The notes beneath the pieces are model-generated. The model saw only the letters and a list, made by a program, of their open reading frames with translations. It was not told where the DNA came from and searched no databases. Positions 39,034 to 51,226 of a DNA stretch of 64,000 nt are shown one piece after another. Origin of the DNA: Eutreptiella sp. 'Long Island Sound 2002' (lineage: Eukaryota; Euglenozoa; Euglenophyceae; Eutreptiales; Eutreptiaceae); the NCBI GenBank assembly GCA_964036045.1, contig OZ038384.1, positions 96,299,974 to 96,363,973 of the forward strand. The letters run 5' to 3'. How positions within the stretch are numbered: the first letter of the stretch is position 1; the number at the start of each line of letters is the position of its first letter. The position numbers and the translations under genes are program-made.

Positions 39034-39943
39034 GTCCAGCTTGTCTGTGGCCCATGGCTATAGGGTTGACGTTGTGTAGAGGTCCTCGACACCAGCAGCA
39101 GCTGTTTGGGGGTTGTCTTCGCTTTTCAGGTCCACAAAGAGACTCTGGCGTGAGTGCCAGGCTGCGGCCTGTGGTTTGGTGGCAGAGATGCGCTTTCAGG
39201 GGGGCAGGAGCTGACGGGGGTTGCCAAAGCTGTTACTGGTGGTTGGAGAAGTGTTGGGAGGCTGTTTCGGGGGGTACAAACCGGCTGGAGGGCAGACAGA
39301 AGCTGTCGGTGAGGTGGACCGTCACCCAAAGTTCCACGTTCCCTTTATAGACTCAGTGGAGGGGACCCCCCCCTCCCCCTTCAGACCCCCCCCTCCCCCT
39401 TCACCCTTTAAGTGACTGGGCCAAGTTTTGCTCCGCACCTTCAGCCAATTAAAATTTTATCTGGCGCCAATTGGTTTAGACCAAAGATTTTCTTCGGCGC
39501 CTTTGGCGCATCTAAAAACTCAGCACTACCCGCCCCCCCCCCCCCCCGCGGACCCACCCACCCACCCACCACCACCACCACCCCTTAAGTGGAACTTCGT
39601 CAAGTGCATGCCTGTTTGGTGGGTTCAGGTGGGGCATGGCCCCCACCCTTGTTCTTGCATGATGATCCCCCCCCCCCCCCCCACACACCAACTGCGCCTT
39701 TCTGGCACCCCCCCAGCCCACCCCGGCCCTTAGGCGTGTCTGAAGACTGTGACACTTTGTCCTGATGGCCTCCCCCAAACAAGGCAGGAAGTGGCCCCCC
39801 ACACCAAAGGCATGGCACTGGACCCCAGGTCTACTACACCGGCCGCAGCCAGCCCTGGCAGGGCCCCTCCCCACACCCAACAGCACCCCACTCTCTGTCC
39901 CCTCGACAGGCTCTGTTTGCAGGCCCATGCCCCTCCCCTGCAG

Positions 39944-40185
39944 GTCCATGGTGCAGCCCTCCACACGCACATATGTCACAAACGAAGTGGTGGGCGAACG
40001 CATCTACTACTCCCAGTCCGTCAGCGATGGGGGGTCGCAGGTGCGCCGGGGGTCGGCCACCGTCTCCTACGTGGACCGAGGCCCCGTCCCCCGCTACACC
40101 TCCGTGGTCCGATCCGCCAGCCGCGGGCGGGAGCCAGTGTACGTGCAGGATGCGGCCTACGCCGAAAGGCCCTATGCCACCAGAG
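39944..40185 (+). CDS. Exon of a Val/Tyr/Arg-rich protein, possibly alveolin-like
   Basis: Acceptor CCCCTGCAG, donor GTGTGTGG; about 80 codons without a stop. Segments include TRTYVTNEVVGERIYYSQSV, VSYVDRGPVPRYTSVVRS and EPVYVQDAAYAERPYATR. Short Val/Pro/Tyr strands alternating with charged residues recall alveolins and related cortical cytoskeletal proteins, but the family's EKIVEVP-type repeat is not clearly present, so the name is only a suggestion. Together with exons at 35.6, 38.2 and 38.9 kb it suggests one plus-strand gene. Confidence 0.55.
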
Positions 40186-40798
40186 GTGTGTGGGGAAGGG
40201 GCCATGCAATGGGGAGGGGGCCTAGGAGGAGGCTGGTGGGGCCTGTTGTTGCAGCCCTTCCGCTGTGGGGCCCCGGGTGACCTGCCTGCCAAAAGAGAAT
40301 GGAGTATACGTCGGGACTGGTTCATGAACCCGCACTCGAACTTTTGCAGTGGCAGTGTGGGCCTGGACAGGGATGTCCTCAGGGTTGCACTGTCACTCAG
40401 AAAGGTGCCTAGCCGCCCACGATCTGTTCTTTCACTCCATGTTTTGTGGCCTGATGAGAGGGTGGTTGTGTTGGATCTTCGTGCGTAGTGTGTGCAGTCG
40501 TCCACAGTGGGTTTGCTGTGGTTTCCCTCACAAAGTCTGTGTGTGTGTGTGTGTGGACACTAGTGGAGTCCATACGACAGTAAGCTGGTGTAGAGGGCCC
40601 CCCTCTGAGTCATTAATGCCATTGCTCGCCTCCAGAAAGCGCTTATGCCACAAGGCCCTGGAGTTTGTTTTGGGAGGCAGGTGTTGCTGACGAGAGTGCC
40701 AGACCTCTCTGACGTCACATGATCCCAGCATCATATCATCGTGTTCCGTGCTTTTGCTGTGCACGCAATGTGCACGTGGTGTTAGGGGTCACACACGT

Positions 40799-40800
<2 letters not shown>

Positions 40801-40871
<71 letters not shown>

Positions 40872-40876
40872 CGTGC
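40801..40876. repeat. (GT)n microsatellite
   Basis: About 33 GT units ending in GCGTGCGTGC. Confidence 0.98.
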
Positions 40877-42257
40877 AGTATGGGAGGGGGATTTATACAC
40901 CGACACCGTCATTCCCTGGCAGGTTCAGGAGCAAACACAGCTTGCACTGTAAATAGATGGCTTTGGTGGGGATCATCACAAACTCCTCCGTGGATTCATT
41001 TAGGTCTGGTGAAGGGCTGTGCTGCATTGTGAGCGCCATACTTTGCGCACTCTTTGACAGACTGAAAGACGTCTAGGGCTGCTCTGCTGTTGCTGAGGAG
41101 TTTTCTCCAACCGCTTTTCTTGCTTGTTCTTGTTTCGCAGTTCTCAACATGTGTTTGTCCAAATGTGAGCTGTGAGCCTTGTGCCTGTTGGCCACCTTTG
41201 TTGCGTGTGCGACATGCAGTGTGCACAGCTGTGAAATGCTTGACGATGCAACACTGCCAAGCAGGGTAGCGACCGGATGGGGAACGGGTGATCTGCAACG
41301 CCCCCGAGGAGGACGGAGACCCAGTACTAGTACTAGTACTACTGTACCAGTGTCTGCTGGTATGGGAGTTGGGCCTGGCACTGTCTGGAGATGTTGCTCC
41401 CAGGGACATCATGGAGGAAGGAGAGGGAGCAAGATGGGGCGATAGGAGAATGCTGCTTTGTCGTTGTTGACCCATTGAGTTCTGTAGCCTATGCTCGTGT
41501 TCATTCATTCATTGCAATTCAGTTGTACAAACAAAACAAAGAGATCAAGATGGGGTCATCATTCAGCAATATGTTGAGTGTGACCTTGGCCTTGACCCAC
41601 GGCCACGAGGACATAAGAGCCCCCTACCTTTTCAAGCCGATACAACTTGTTGACGTCATAGTTATTGCATAATTTTCTGGAAGGGCGTTGGAGACAATTG
41701 AGAGAAAAAAACTGATCGGCCCTGGGTGTGAAACATAAGGGGCACCCTTTTTCAACCAACGACTGGCCATAGAAGGGTTGAGTTTTCAAGCAAGTCACAC
41801 CCCAGGAGGCATCAGGAGGCATCGTTGCAAGCCACAAATGGGATTCACTCCCTAAACTGTTGCAGAGTGCTGATGTGATGAACTCAAAATTCTAGGAACC
41901 ATTTATTACGGTCAATTTTTGGCCAATCTTCATCAGACTAGTGCAAACAGTGTGGTTGTGCAGCCTTCTGTGGACCGCTTGAGCTAGCAATTATGCCTCA
42001 ATCCCTTTGCAAAACAATCAATTTTGCTCGCCACAATGATAAGGGATGAGACCCATATTCCTCACCTTCATCCAGTGGGCCTGGTGTCCCACTATGGGGA
42101 TGGCCCTGGTGCCTCAAGTCCGTCTGGCCAGTACTGGGGCCATGGGGGGGCTGGCTGAGGGGGCTCAAGGCCCAGCTGCCCGTAGACTGCGGTTACAGCG
42201 CTGGCACACCCAATCCCTCCATCCCATTTTTTCCCCTGATGGGCCCCCCGGGGGGTG

Positions 42258-42492
42258 GGGGGGTGGGGCCAAGAGTGGGTTGGTGGTTTTGAGGGGAAGG
42301 GCTGTATTCCCGGCGCCTTTCTTCCCTTTCTTCCCTTATGTTTTCCTTTGTGTTGGTCAGTGGATGAGTGGGTGGATGCCTCTTGATCTGACCCCGCCCT
42401 GGGGGTGGGTCGAGTGCTGTGGGTGCCTGCCAACAGTGGGTGCCTCCCCTTCTCATTCTTGCCCCCCCCCCCCCTTCCCCTCGGTTGCTGAG
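42258..42492 (+). repeat. About 220-bp dispersed repeat, copy B
   Basis: Matches 27575-27797 block by block, with small insertions (CTTCCCTTTCTTCCC, GCCAACAGTGG). It ends CCCCTCGGTTGCTGAGG. Confidence 0.8.
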
Positions 42493-45400
42493 GAAAACCA
42501 TGGTCAGTACGGTCAGTGTTGACAGTGGCCACATATTATGCGCAAGTTCTGCATCCGATTACTGACACATGAAGAGTGGCATGGGCGTAGTACTGTGCAC
42601 ACAACGAGGGCTTGGCATGCATCACTGCTGGAGCAGAACTGTGTCCGTGAATGTATGGTAAATGGAGCCCCTGGAGCCCTCCAGCAGTTTGACTGTTTTC
42701 CATGATCCTGCATCTTCATGGCATCCGCTTGCGCTGTCACAGAGTACGTTGTTGGTGCGGGCGCCTCCATCGATCGCTTGTCAAGGCCCTCATATGTGAC
42801 GGAGGAACTCTAACTGCAGAATCCGTGCATCGGCTGTGGCTATGCGTGGGCCAGGGGGTGCGGGGCTGTAGTGTGGCAGGGTCTTTGCTGTGGGTCATCA
42901 TTCCATCAGAAGTGGGCCAGCCCTTTTGCTTGATTACCAAACTGCCTTTCTGACCTCGGAGGCCTCCCTTGCATGCTGAACACCTTCCATTTGGGGCCAC
43001 GCCCATGCAATGTGCTGCTGCCTAGCCCAGCGCCCTGAACCCTCCGCAAGGGGTTGGCCCCTCTCGTTTTGTGGTGTCCTACTGACATCCGGGGTGGAGA
43101 GCATATTGCCAGCTTGCCGTTTTTTCTATCCCGTTTCTTCTGGAAATCATGGCAATAACCCCCACCCCCACCCCCCATAAAAAACAAAAAGCAGGAACCT
43201 CCCTCATCTCTGCTGGTGGGCTGGTGACAATGAGGCTTGACCCAAAAGGAATTGAACTGCTGTTGTATTTGGACCGGCAGTGTTTGGTTTTCACTACAGC
43301 TTGGATTGGAACCCCCTTGTTCCAGGATGTTACAATATTGCAATGTCCTGCCCAAACCCGTGTGTCTGAGGGTTTATCGCAATCCCTCAGGATCCAGTAA
43401 ACTTCCCGGGTATTTTGCCCCTCCCCCCTATCACCCATTTGTGGTTTTTTTTTTGGCTGTTAGTCGCTGCGGGCTGTTGGTGACACAGACCCCCCCTTTT
43501 GGTCTGGCCTGCTGAGACTGTGTTTGGGAAGGTCCACGTTCTTACTCCCTGAATTTTGGTTTTGTCACTTGACCAGCATCACACTAGTCCGATGATTCTT
43601 TACAACTGCTTTGTCACACTCCCATCGTCTGCCTTCCACAATTTGTGTCTCACATCACTGGTTTCTGCATCCTCTTTCCGGCCAGTTTTCGCAACGAATG
43701 CTTTACCCCAGTGCGTTGAAATTATTGTCGCATTGCATCATAGTAAATACCCTCCAGTTCTCAGGTAGTAGAATCGTCAGCCATACGCACTGTTTGGGAT
43801 TAGGTTTAGTGTGACAGGGGTTGTTTTCTCTTCTCTTTCCCTCTTTTCCCAGATCCTTATTTATTGTCGGGCTGGAGATAACCTCTGGATATTTGCGCTG
43901 CCCGGCCCGCCATGCTTTAGAATTAGGGCTACCCAACCAGCACTGTAGATCTGCACTGATCCGTCCTGCACGGTGAATGCGGCTGCGTGATTGACCATTT
44001 GTCTGTTTACATGTGTCTGCTCCTGGGAATCTGGAAAAAGTTGTCCCCCCCCCCCCTTTCTTTCCTTTTTCCTTTATTTTATTTTGCCATTATTTTCCCC
44101 CCTTCAAATTTCAGCTGACGGGAAAAAAGGGGGGCTCTGGTGCGGCAGGCACCTGCACCAAAGCACAAGAAGATCGTACATGATTGCATGAACAAGCTGC
44201 TGGTTGCACCCTGCACACATTCTATGCATTTGGATGCACAACAAAAAATCAACAAGTTCCTGCACTACATTTTTATTGGTATGGCAATCGACAAGTTCAG
44301 CTTCCAGAAATTCCAGAAATAGGAACAAGCAAAAACTGAAGTTATGCACATAATTTAGTTGTGCCAGAGAGCAGTGAGACGAGAAAAAAAGTCAGTGGTG
44401 CCTGTTCACCAGCTGAAGGGGATATCCAATCAGCACATTGCTGGTGGATTTCTGCTGGTTGGCCCATTTTGCCTTTTTAGTTCTCTATTTAAAGTTAGTT
44501 TTATAGTCCTGAATGAATGAACGAAGGTATGTTTCAAAATTTTTGCTGAATGATGTGAATTTCAGAGCTACAATGGGCCTACCATTGGGTCTGAGCTGAT
44601 TGGTGTTTCATGGTATGTTTGCGGAGGACACCAAGAGTGACTGGTGCAAGGGAGGTGGATCATCACATTTTGACATTATCTTTTTTTAAGAAAGGCATAA
44701 CGCTATTGTAGCGGCCAGCAAACAATGGTTGAGAAATCAAAAAAAGTAACTGAGTGTTGGGATGGGGGGTCGGAGGGCATGATTGTCGAGTCGAGTGTCT
44801 TTTTTTTTGGTGTTTTCTGGAGAATAATAGAGTCCTGCATTGACAGGGGTCTTTGTGGTGAGTGGGCGAGGCGGTATAGAGGAGCATATTGGATGCATCA
44901 TGAACCTGTTTTACACCATGCGAGCCATTTGCCACGGTGTCGTGATGATGATGACAGCGTCTATGACAACAAACGCCGCAACATCTATGGGTAGGCGAAC
45001 GGTGCACAAGTGCGTTAAACATAAAAATGACAACAGTACCGCACCATGCTTAATGAACCGGGGGGCAAACACACCGTTGTTCAATGGGCACATTGTGGGT
45101 GATGCAATCGTCCTCATTTTAGTCGCTTCATTTGGGGCCGTTGTTCTGGACTATGTGTTTGCAAGATGAATTCTACATGCACGAGTAGCACAATATCCAT
45201 CAACCAACAAGTGTTATAAAACCATACGCCTCTAGGTCTTGTCGCAAAGAGCCGTTTTGTTTTAAAGGAACTCGTCCATATTGTCGAAAGGCACTTTCAA
45301 GCGGGCACCGTGCATATTGTATAGAGTGTTGCAGTCCAAGCAATCTATTGCTCAACTGATATTGTCATAGTGTTCATAGTTTCGCCGCCAATTCAGAATT

Positions 45401-47192
45401 GTTTTTTTAGCACGATCAATAGCTACTTCTCTACAAAATTCACCCTCCATTGTCCTTCTTGTAGGCTTGGGGATACGTGAGCCCATCTAGAAACTTCTGA
45501 AGAATTGTAAAGCCGCGAAAATAAATTTGATGGCACTACATCTTTGGCACCCAATCGTGCACTACAAAGGTTCGACCTTTTTGTTACTACACACGGCTCT
45601 TTATATGCATAATGACTCTTTCGTAACTAAAATGATGCTAATATTTTCACTTTTGCTACACACTCGGAGGCACAACTTTAATTTGGGACGCATGCACAAG
45701 TTGCATTTGAGTGCATGTTGAAAGATTGCATTTTTTTTCCTTCGTAAAACAGATGATTTTGGCTGCTAGATATGGAGATGCACAAAAGGCCCATTTTGTG
45801 TTTTTTCCCCCCGAAAATGGATTGGACAAACTTGAACGAGCTCCAAATTGAAGAACAAGTGCGTAGGGGCTACGCAACAAGAGGAAATGGGTGTGTAGGG
45901 TTCGAAAGCAATTTTACTAATCAATCGAAAAAACCGGTTTTGTGCAATAATTGCATCTTTTGTGGAAGATAAATGGCACAACCGGCCATTGTAAAAACTA
46001 ATTCACACCAATTAAACCGAGAGGTTGCAAACTTGCGAGATTGTTTTGAGTAGCACACTGTTTCCGGTCTTCTGACAAAAAAAAGGCATGGGTTGCAATT
46101 GCCTATGGTAGATGGCGGCATACAATTTGTATACGGTTTTGACCGTTGTACCCCAACTGCTGCGGCCTCTGTTCAAACAGATAGTAAAGAGTTGGTCAGT
46201 CAAGGACAATTCATTGGAAAAACCTGTTAATTCGAAAACTATTAATCGGCAAAAATGGTTGTTTTTGTAAAAAAAATCGTTAAAAACGGGTCATTTTTGA
46301 AACTAGCAGGTACTAACACCTACAGGTAAATGATTCACATGAGATTGATATTGGTGATGATGATTGCCTTGGCGATAAAGTAAGATTGCATAGGATTGCA
46401 CGGCCCTGTAATAGGATTGGCAACTATTGGCACATCTGTGAGCCTGTGTCAGCATGCGCTGAAGGTCGCGATTGTTTAGTGACAAAGCATCAAGCTTAAT
46501 AAGTTTTGTTACAAATGCGCATCGTATAAGCTTGAATTTTTAATTATTAGTTTTTAGTGCAATTGATATCTGTCTATTTTGTTTAGGCATGAATCAGCGT
46601 GAAAAACTGAACCACTTCAGATGCACTATCAATCATCCATTCAGTGGTTCCGTGTCGTGCCGTACGTGTTTGGGATATTGGGAATTCTCAGAGATCATGG
46701 AGAATGAAATCGACTACCATAACAATTTAGCTTTTACGTTGATTCATGCCTAAACAAAAAAAAACTATAACCCAAAAGATATTCTCGTTCCCAATAAAGC
46801 AAACCACAATGCTTTTCGAGAACCAAATGCCAAGTTTCCAAGTAGTCAAGCAAAGAAATGCAATGGAACCATTTTCACGGCAGGTGAGTGGTGGGCAAAA
46901 AGTTTCTTCCATCTCTAATTGAGTCCATAGGCCTGTTGTAATCCATTGTGCAAAAACTTGAAGTGCTTGGAAAGCGGCCCGTGTTGCATTGGTAAAACCA
47001 TAAACTTCACCACGCCGCAGTCCCCAGAAATCACAAAAATTGCACAGAGAAGTCAATTTGATGGACAATGACGTAAGCTTTGCACATCCAGTAGCGTAGG
47101 CTTTGCATGCCAATTGCAGCAGCATGCAACATTACTCTTCAGCTGCAATCTTGTTGAACCCATAGCAAAGCTGTGGCATACAGACAAAGTTT

Positions 47193-47902
47193 AGAAAGAT
47201 GTCCTTGATTAATGCCCTAGATATTTTGATGAAATCCTGCAGGTTTTGAAGTTGAAAACCCAAACCAAAGCAGCAAGTAGAGCAAGAACAGGATGTGGAT
47301 CGAATGAATGAATAGTTTTGAAATCCAGTGTAACACAGAAGGGCTGCAGATAGACAAAGCAGGTATAAACACAAAGATTCAATCACAAAAGGATAATACA
47401 AAAGATTTTATATGAAAACTGGACTGACTCCGGCCTCCAAGATAGCATGAGGCACTTCATGTGCACTCTTTTGGGTGAAATGGTGCTGGTTAGGAATGTG
47501 GGGCATAGATGTCAGGCCAACACAGAAAATGACTTGGCAAGGCAACTAAATTCAGAAACAGTTGAAAAGTAGAACCACAATAAGTGGTAGAAACAATTGA
47601 GTATAGGGGTCTTGGGGTGGGAGACCACTAGGCTTAACCTCCAAGGCCTAAAGCATGAAATGCCTATTTTATTTCGGTATATCCTCCATGAAGGAAGGTA
47701 CCTCCGCTCAGTTGAGTTGTAGGGGTGAACTTCATGGGGGGGCTAGGGTTACAACCCTAGTTACTTTGAGAAAGTGTACTTAAGGCCTCAAAAGAGAGAT
47801 AAAAATACTTAACTTAGTCTTAGCATCAACAAAAGGGTTTTAAGGGGGGCTTGGCCTGGATCAAGCCCTCCAAGAAAGACATGGCAGTGACTTTTTCTTA
47901 CT
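47193..47902 (-). repeat. 3' LTR of element 1
   Basis: 710 bp, matching 57648-58357 end to end. On the element strand it begins AGTAAGAAAAAGTC and ends GGACATCTTTCT, so the termini are AG...CT and not the usual TG...CA. The ends form a short imperfect inverted repeat (AGTAAG / CTTTCT). Confidence 0.95.
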
Positions 47903-47919
47903 CCCCCCTGGAGTACTAA
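47903..47919 (-). promoter_or_regulatory. Polypurine tract of element 1
   Basis: On the element strand CTCCAGGGGGG abuts the first base of the 3' LTR, the normal place for the plus-strand primer. Element 2 has the same sequence at 59525. Confidence 0.85.
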
Positions 47920-50630
47920 TTAGCTAAGCTAGTAGGACCAAGGAAAAAGGCTCAAATATTCCCAAAATTACCTCAGAAAATGCATTAAACTTACCAAAAA
48001 CATCCTCATCAGTTCATAGAAGCCTATCACACTGTAGGTACCCTTGAAAAACAGTGTAATGTACCGTGAATGATGTCACTTCGATGGGGCATTCCTCAAA
48101 AGTCGCCGGCGTGCGACGAAAACCCGAGTAAAAATTTGGGGGTAGACGGGTTTGAACCCAGGACTCCCTCCCTGGAGCACATGTGCTTGCCCAGTAGGGT
48201 ACAGTCTACCGCTCTCATGCGGACGGCGATCGCTGTATAAACAGCGTTTTAGTAAATGTCCTGACCAAGGGCCAGGGCGGAGCAATACTCCCAATGGAGG
48301 ACACAAATCTCCAGGAGCTGAAAAAAATAGAAAATGTAACCAACAGGGAGTGATGCCCGCGGTTTAGCGAAAGGGGCAGGGATTTTAACAAATCAAATCG
48401 CTAAAAATTGACGAAATCACGCGAGAAATCGTCATTTTTACACCAAACTCAAAGTCGCAGACAAGCGCAAATGAAGCGGACCTCAAAAACAAGGTTGCAC
48501 AAGCGTAAACGGCTTTTGAAAAAGAAGGTATTAGCCGTAGTTTTTAAAGTTCTAAAGGAAATTTTTGCGCGGTTGCATCAAAATTGTTATAAACTTCAGA
48601 GAAAAGTATTCAAACTCAACCCACACCACAGAGCAGGTGTACAACCCACCTCTCAGGTATGCCAGTGTCATCTCATACGCATGCATTGCGTTCGTGTTGG
48701 TTGCTTCGTTAAAACGTTAGGGTTGTCAACGCCGTGTTCGTTGGGGGTTTGAGCGCTCATCTCCTTTGCTCTGCACAGGTCAAAACAGGAATGAAAGGTA
48801 TGCGATGCGAATGGAGCGCGCAGCGCGCACGTAGGGTTAGAATATGTGCTGTGCTCGCGATGCATGTGCCTAATTGAGGCATTCACACGCTGTGACGCTT
48901 TCCCTGTACCCCAATTCATCCTTGTTCCCTCTTCGCAGGTAAGAAAAGAAAGTGTTTGCTCGTGTGTAGCCGTAGCGTGAAAGTAGGGTTGCTTAAAGCG
49001 CTTAGGCTTGTTTAAAACTCGCAATAGGGTTGTTTTGCGTTCGCTTCACATCGGCATTCACACGATGCATGGTGAGTAAGGTAGGTAAGCCCAGGAGGAG
49101 CTCACCTCATGGTTGAGTCAGGGTGATCATGGTTGCGCCTCCTTTCCCCGCATGCGTGCACAGGATGCATTAAAGGGTAGGCCACGCGAAATGCGCACGG
49201 TAAACCTTGTTTAGATTACCCAGGGGCTCCTCGGTACGTTCTTTAAGAGAACGTGAAGAGTCTCTTAACGCTTGCTTGCTTGACAGGGGTTGTTTGAGGA
49301 CAGTGTATTATAGGTCACACTGAGAAGCGTATAATAGGTGGAGTGTGGCTTGGTTCCTCAGCCGCAAACCCCCCTTTATTGGCCTCTGTTGTACAGGTGG
49401 GAGAGGTTCAGGGTGATTGGTGCACGCAGCAGCTGCCTTCGGCGGTTATCCCATTTTTCTGCCCCAGCTAAACAGGGGCGCTGATCACACAATCAATTGA
49501 CTGCGCCTCAGCCAGGAGTGGCGTGGGCAGTTTGACTCCATCGACATCCGCGCTGTGCACGAAACAAGAGCACCCCTTCCTTCCAACCCTTAGCAGGGAA
49601 ACGTGTTGTGACGTCCCTGTTAGGCCACAGTTGCTCAGCAGCGCTGTGTTCTCTTGTCTTCTTCACAGGGGGGTCATTAGGACCCGAGACTCCATTGACA
49701 GCAACACCAAGTAGCGTGTGTAGGGGTTAGGGTCAGCAGGCCTGGCAAGAGTTGAGTGCAGGTGATGAGTGCTCACCCTGCCTTCGAAGGCCGGTGCTGG
49801 CTTTAGTGAGTGTAGTGTAGTGGTGTCTCCTGTCCCGCGTGCTTTTCCTCGTGGGCAGGGGAGTGCGTTAGCTTTTGGCCCTTAGCAAAAATGGGCGTTT
49901 TGTATGCCCTTAGCACACTTGGCCAACCCTCCCCTCTAGTAGGTAGGGCTTTTGCCGTCCTACCCCAAGGATAGGCGCCAGCACAGAAATTGGGCGCCAT
50001 AGGAGTGGTAACAGTACCTGATTAGGACCTTCGGTCCGACGTCAGCAAAGCCCGGTCTCCGGGAGCCACGCTGGGGAGAGAAGTGAGACACACACAGACA
50101 TACGTAGCACACATAGGGGTATGGTAAACCCTGTAAGGAAGGGTAGAACCCCATGGGTCTGGACCAGTCAGAGGTCCTAACTGTGGGCTCGCTTGTCCCC
50201 AAGGAGGGAAGACACACCTTGCCTCATAACACCTTGCTTGTCAATCCCCCTTGGTGTAGTAAGCCACTGTTCTTCGTTGGCTCCCCAAGGTCATTACATC
50301 AGGGCAGTCCCCATGCAACACATGGTCAACAAGGCATACACTTGCTGGGTGGCTGCAATCCTGATAAGCGGCCACGTGGCCCATGCTGGAAACCATAGGC
50401 ATGGGTCTGCAGGGCACAGACAGGGTCAGTGCAGTGCTCAGTAAGCAGTAGTCTGTGAAAAACCAATGGCCTTCGGCCAGGGAGTGGTTGTCACGGGGGG
50501 CCAACGGTCCTGTCCTGCGATGCAATGCGGGGCAACTGTGACACCTGCTCTTACACCCATACACAGGCACGTCTGCAGAAGAGTGCTCACTGCACCCGTC
50601 AGTAGACTGACACAGGCAAATTAGTTTCGC
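47920..50630 (-). other. Long non-coding region between pol and 3' LTR of element 1
   Basis: About 2.7 kb without a long frame on either strand, although the homologous 2.5 kb of element 2 (59541-62040) is well conserved. It contains a tRNA-like block, GC-rich palindromes, and several CACAG/GGTGAG words resembling splice sites. No envelope-like or other accessory frame is seen. Confidence 0.8.
48140..48225 (-). repeat. tRNA-like block in the 3' region of element 1
   Basis: On the element strand TACCCTACTGGGCAAGC (A-box-like) is followed about 40 bases later by TCCTGGGTTCAAACCC (T-arm, B-box-like). The copy in element 2 (59765-59850) keeps a better T-stem (TGGG/CCCA). Acceptor-stem pairing is absent, so it is not an intact tRNA gene. 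Confidence 0.5.
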
Positions 50631-50639
50631 TTTTCACGC

Positions 50640-51226
50640 TGGGACACAGTCTCAGCACGGGTTAGGAACTGCCCCTCGTTGTTCTCAACGAGGTAGATGC
50701 GGAAGATAGGGTTGATACTCTGGTTATATGAAGGCTGACATAGGTTCCCAGGTCGCCTCAGATAACCCATAGCCATCCCACAGGGTTAGGAATTTCCAGC
50801 CCTGTTTATACTCGTGGCGAGCAATACCTGCAACCACGTAGTAACCATCTACTGCCATCTCATCGGCAGTCATCTCTTCGAGTTCGTCTGCCTCCTCTGG
50901 ACTGGCAGCGTTCTCTAGGTCTATACGCTCGACCTCACTGTCGCTGAGGCGCCACTCATCCCAAGACAAATCGTCAGGGGAGTGATAGTGCCTCAACTGT
51001 TTAGGTGCACACAGCAGTTCACCACCTAGACGTGGACTGCACCTGACATGGATCCTGGATCCATCTATCCTGATGATACGATAGGGTCCAAAGTAAGGGT
51101 CCTGTAGGCAGTTACGTGGCCAGGAGGGTAGGCGTGAATGGTGTACCAAAACAAGGTCACCAACCTTGAAGCTGGCAGGTCGCCGTAGGCGGTTCCGTCG
51201 GCTCAGTTCACGGTCACGAATGTGTC
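50640..51226 (-). pseudogene. pol: pol 3' end of element 1: integrase tail and chromodomain, broken
   Basis: It continues the integrase after a 1-base deletion near 51240 relative to element 2. It encodes the DPYFGPYRI region (SH3-like tail of the integrase), an acidic linker, and the chromodomain GYYVVAGIARHEYKQGWKFL, TLWDGYGLSEATWEPMSAF. A CAA-to-TAA change and a 5-base deletion just after the chromodomain remove the last 30 or so residues present in element 2. Confidence 0.9.

Larger units (their letters stand above)
40200..47187. other. Stretch without a confident gene
   Basis: Composition becomes AT-richer from about 43.5 kb. Frames are short. Three deserve mention: 44140-44322 plus (MRQAPAPKHKKIVHDCMNK ... 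FIGMAIDKFSFQKFQ), faintly like the region after the zinc finger in hAT transposases; 46590-46753 plus, a 54-codon frame with SCRTC; and 46727-47125 minus, a hydrophobic 132-codon frame directly beside the retrotransposon. None has enough support to call. Confidence 0.4.

Noticed and set aside
44140-44322. hAT transposase fragment
   Set aside because: Resemblance to the region after the zinc finger is faint and no inverted ends were found nearby.
48140-48225. Functional tRNA gene
   Set aside because: T-arm and A-box-like parts are present but acceptor and anticodon stems do not pair.
47920-50630. Envelope or other accessory gene in the retrotransposon 3' region
   Set aside because: No frame above about 120 codons is shared by both copies.
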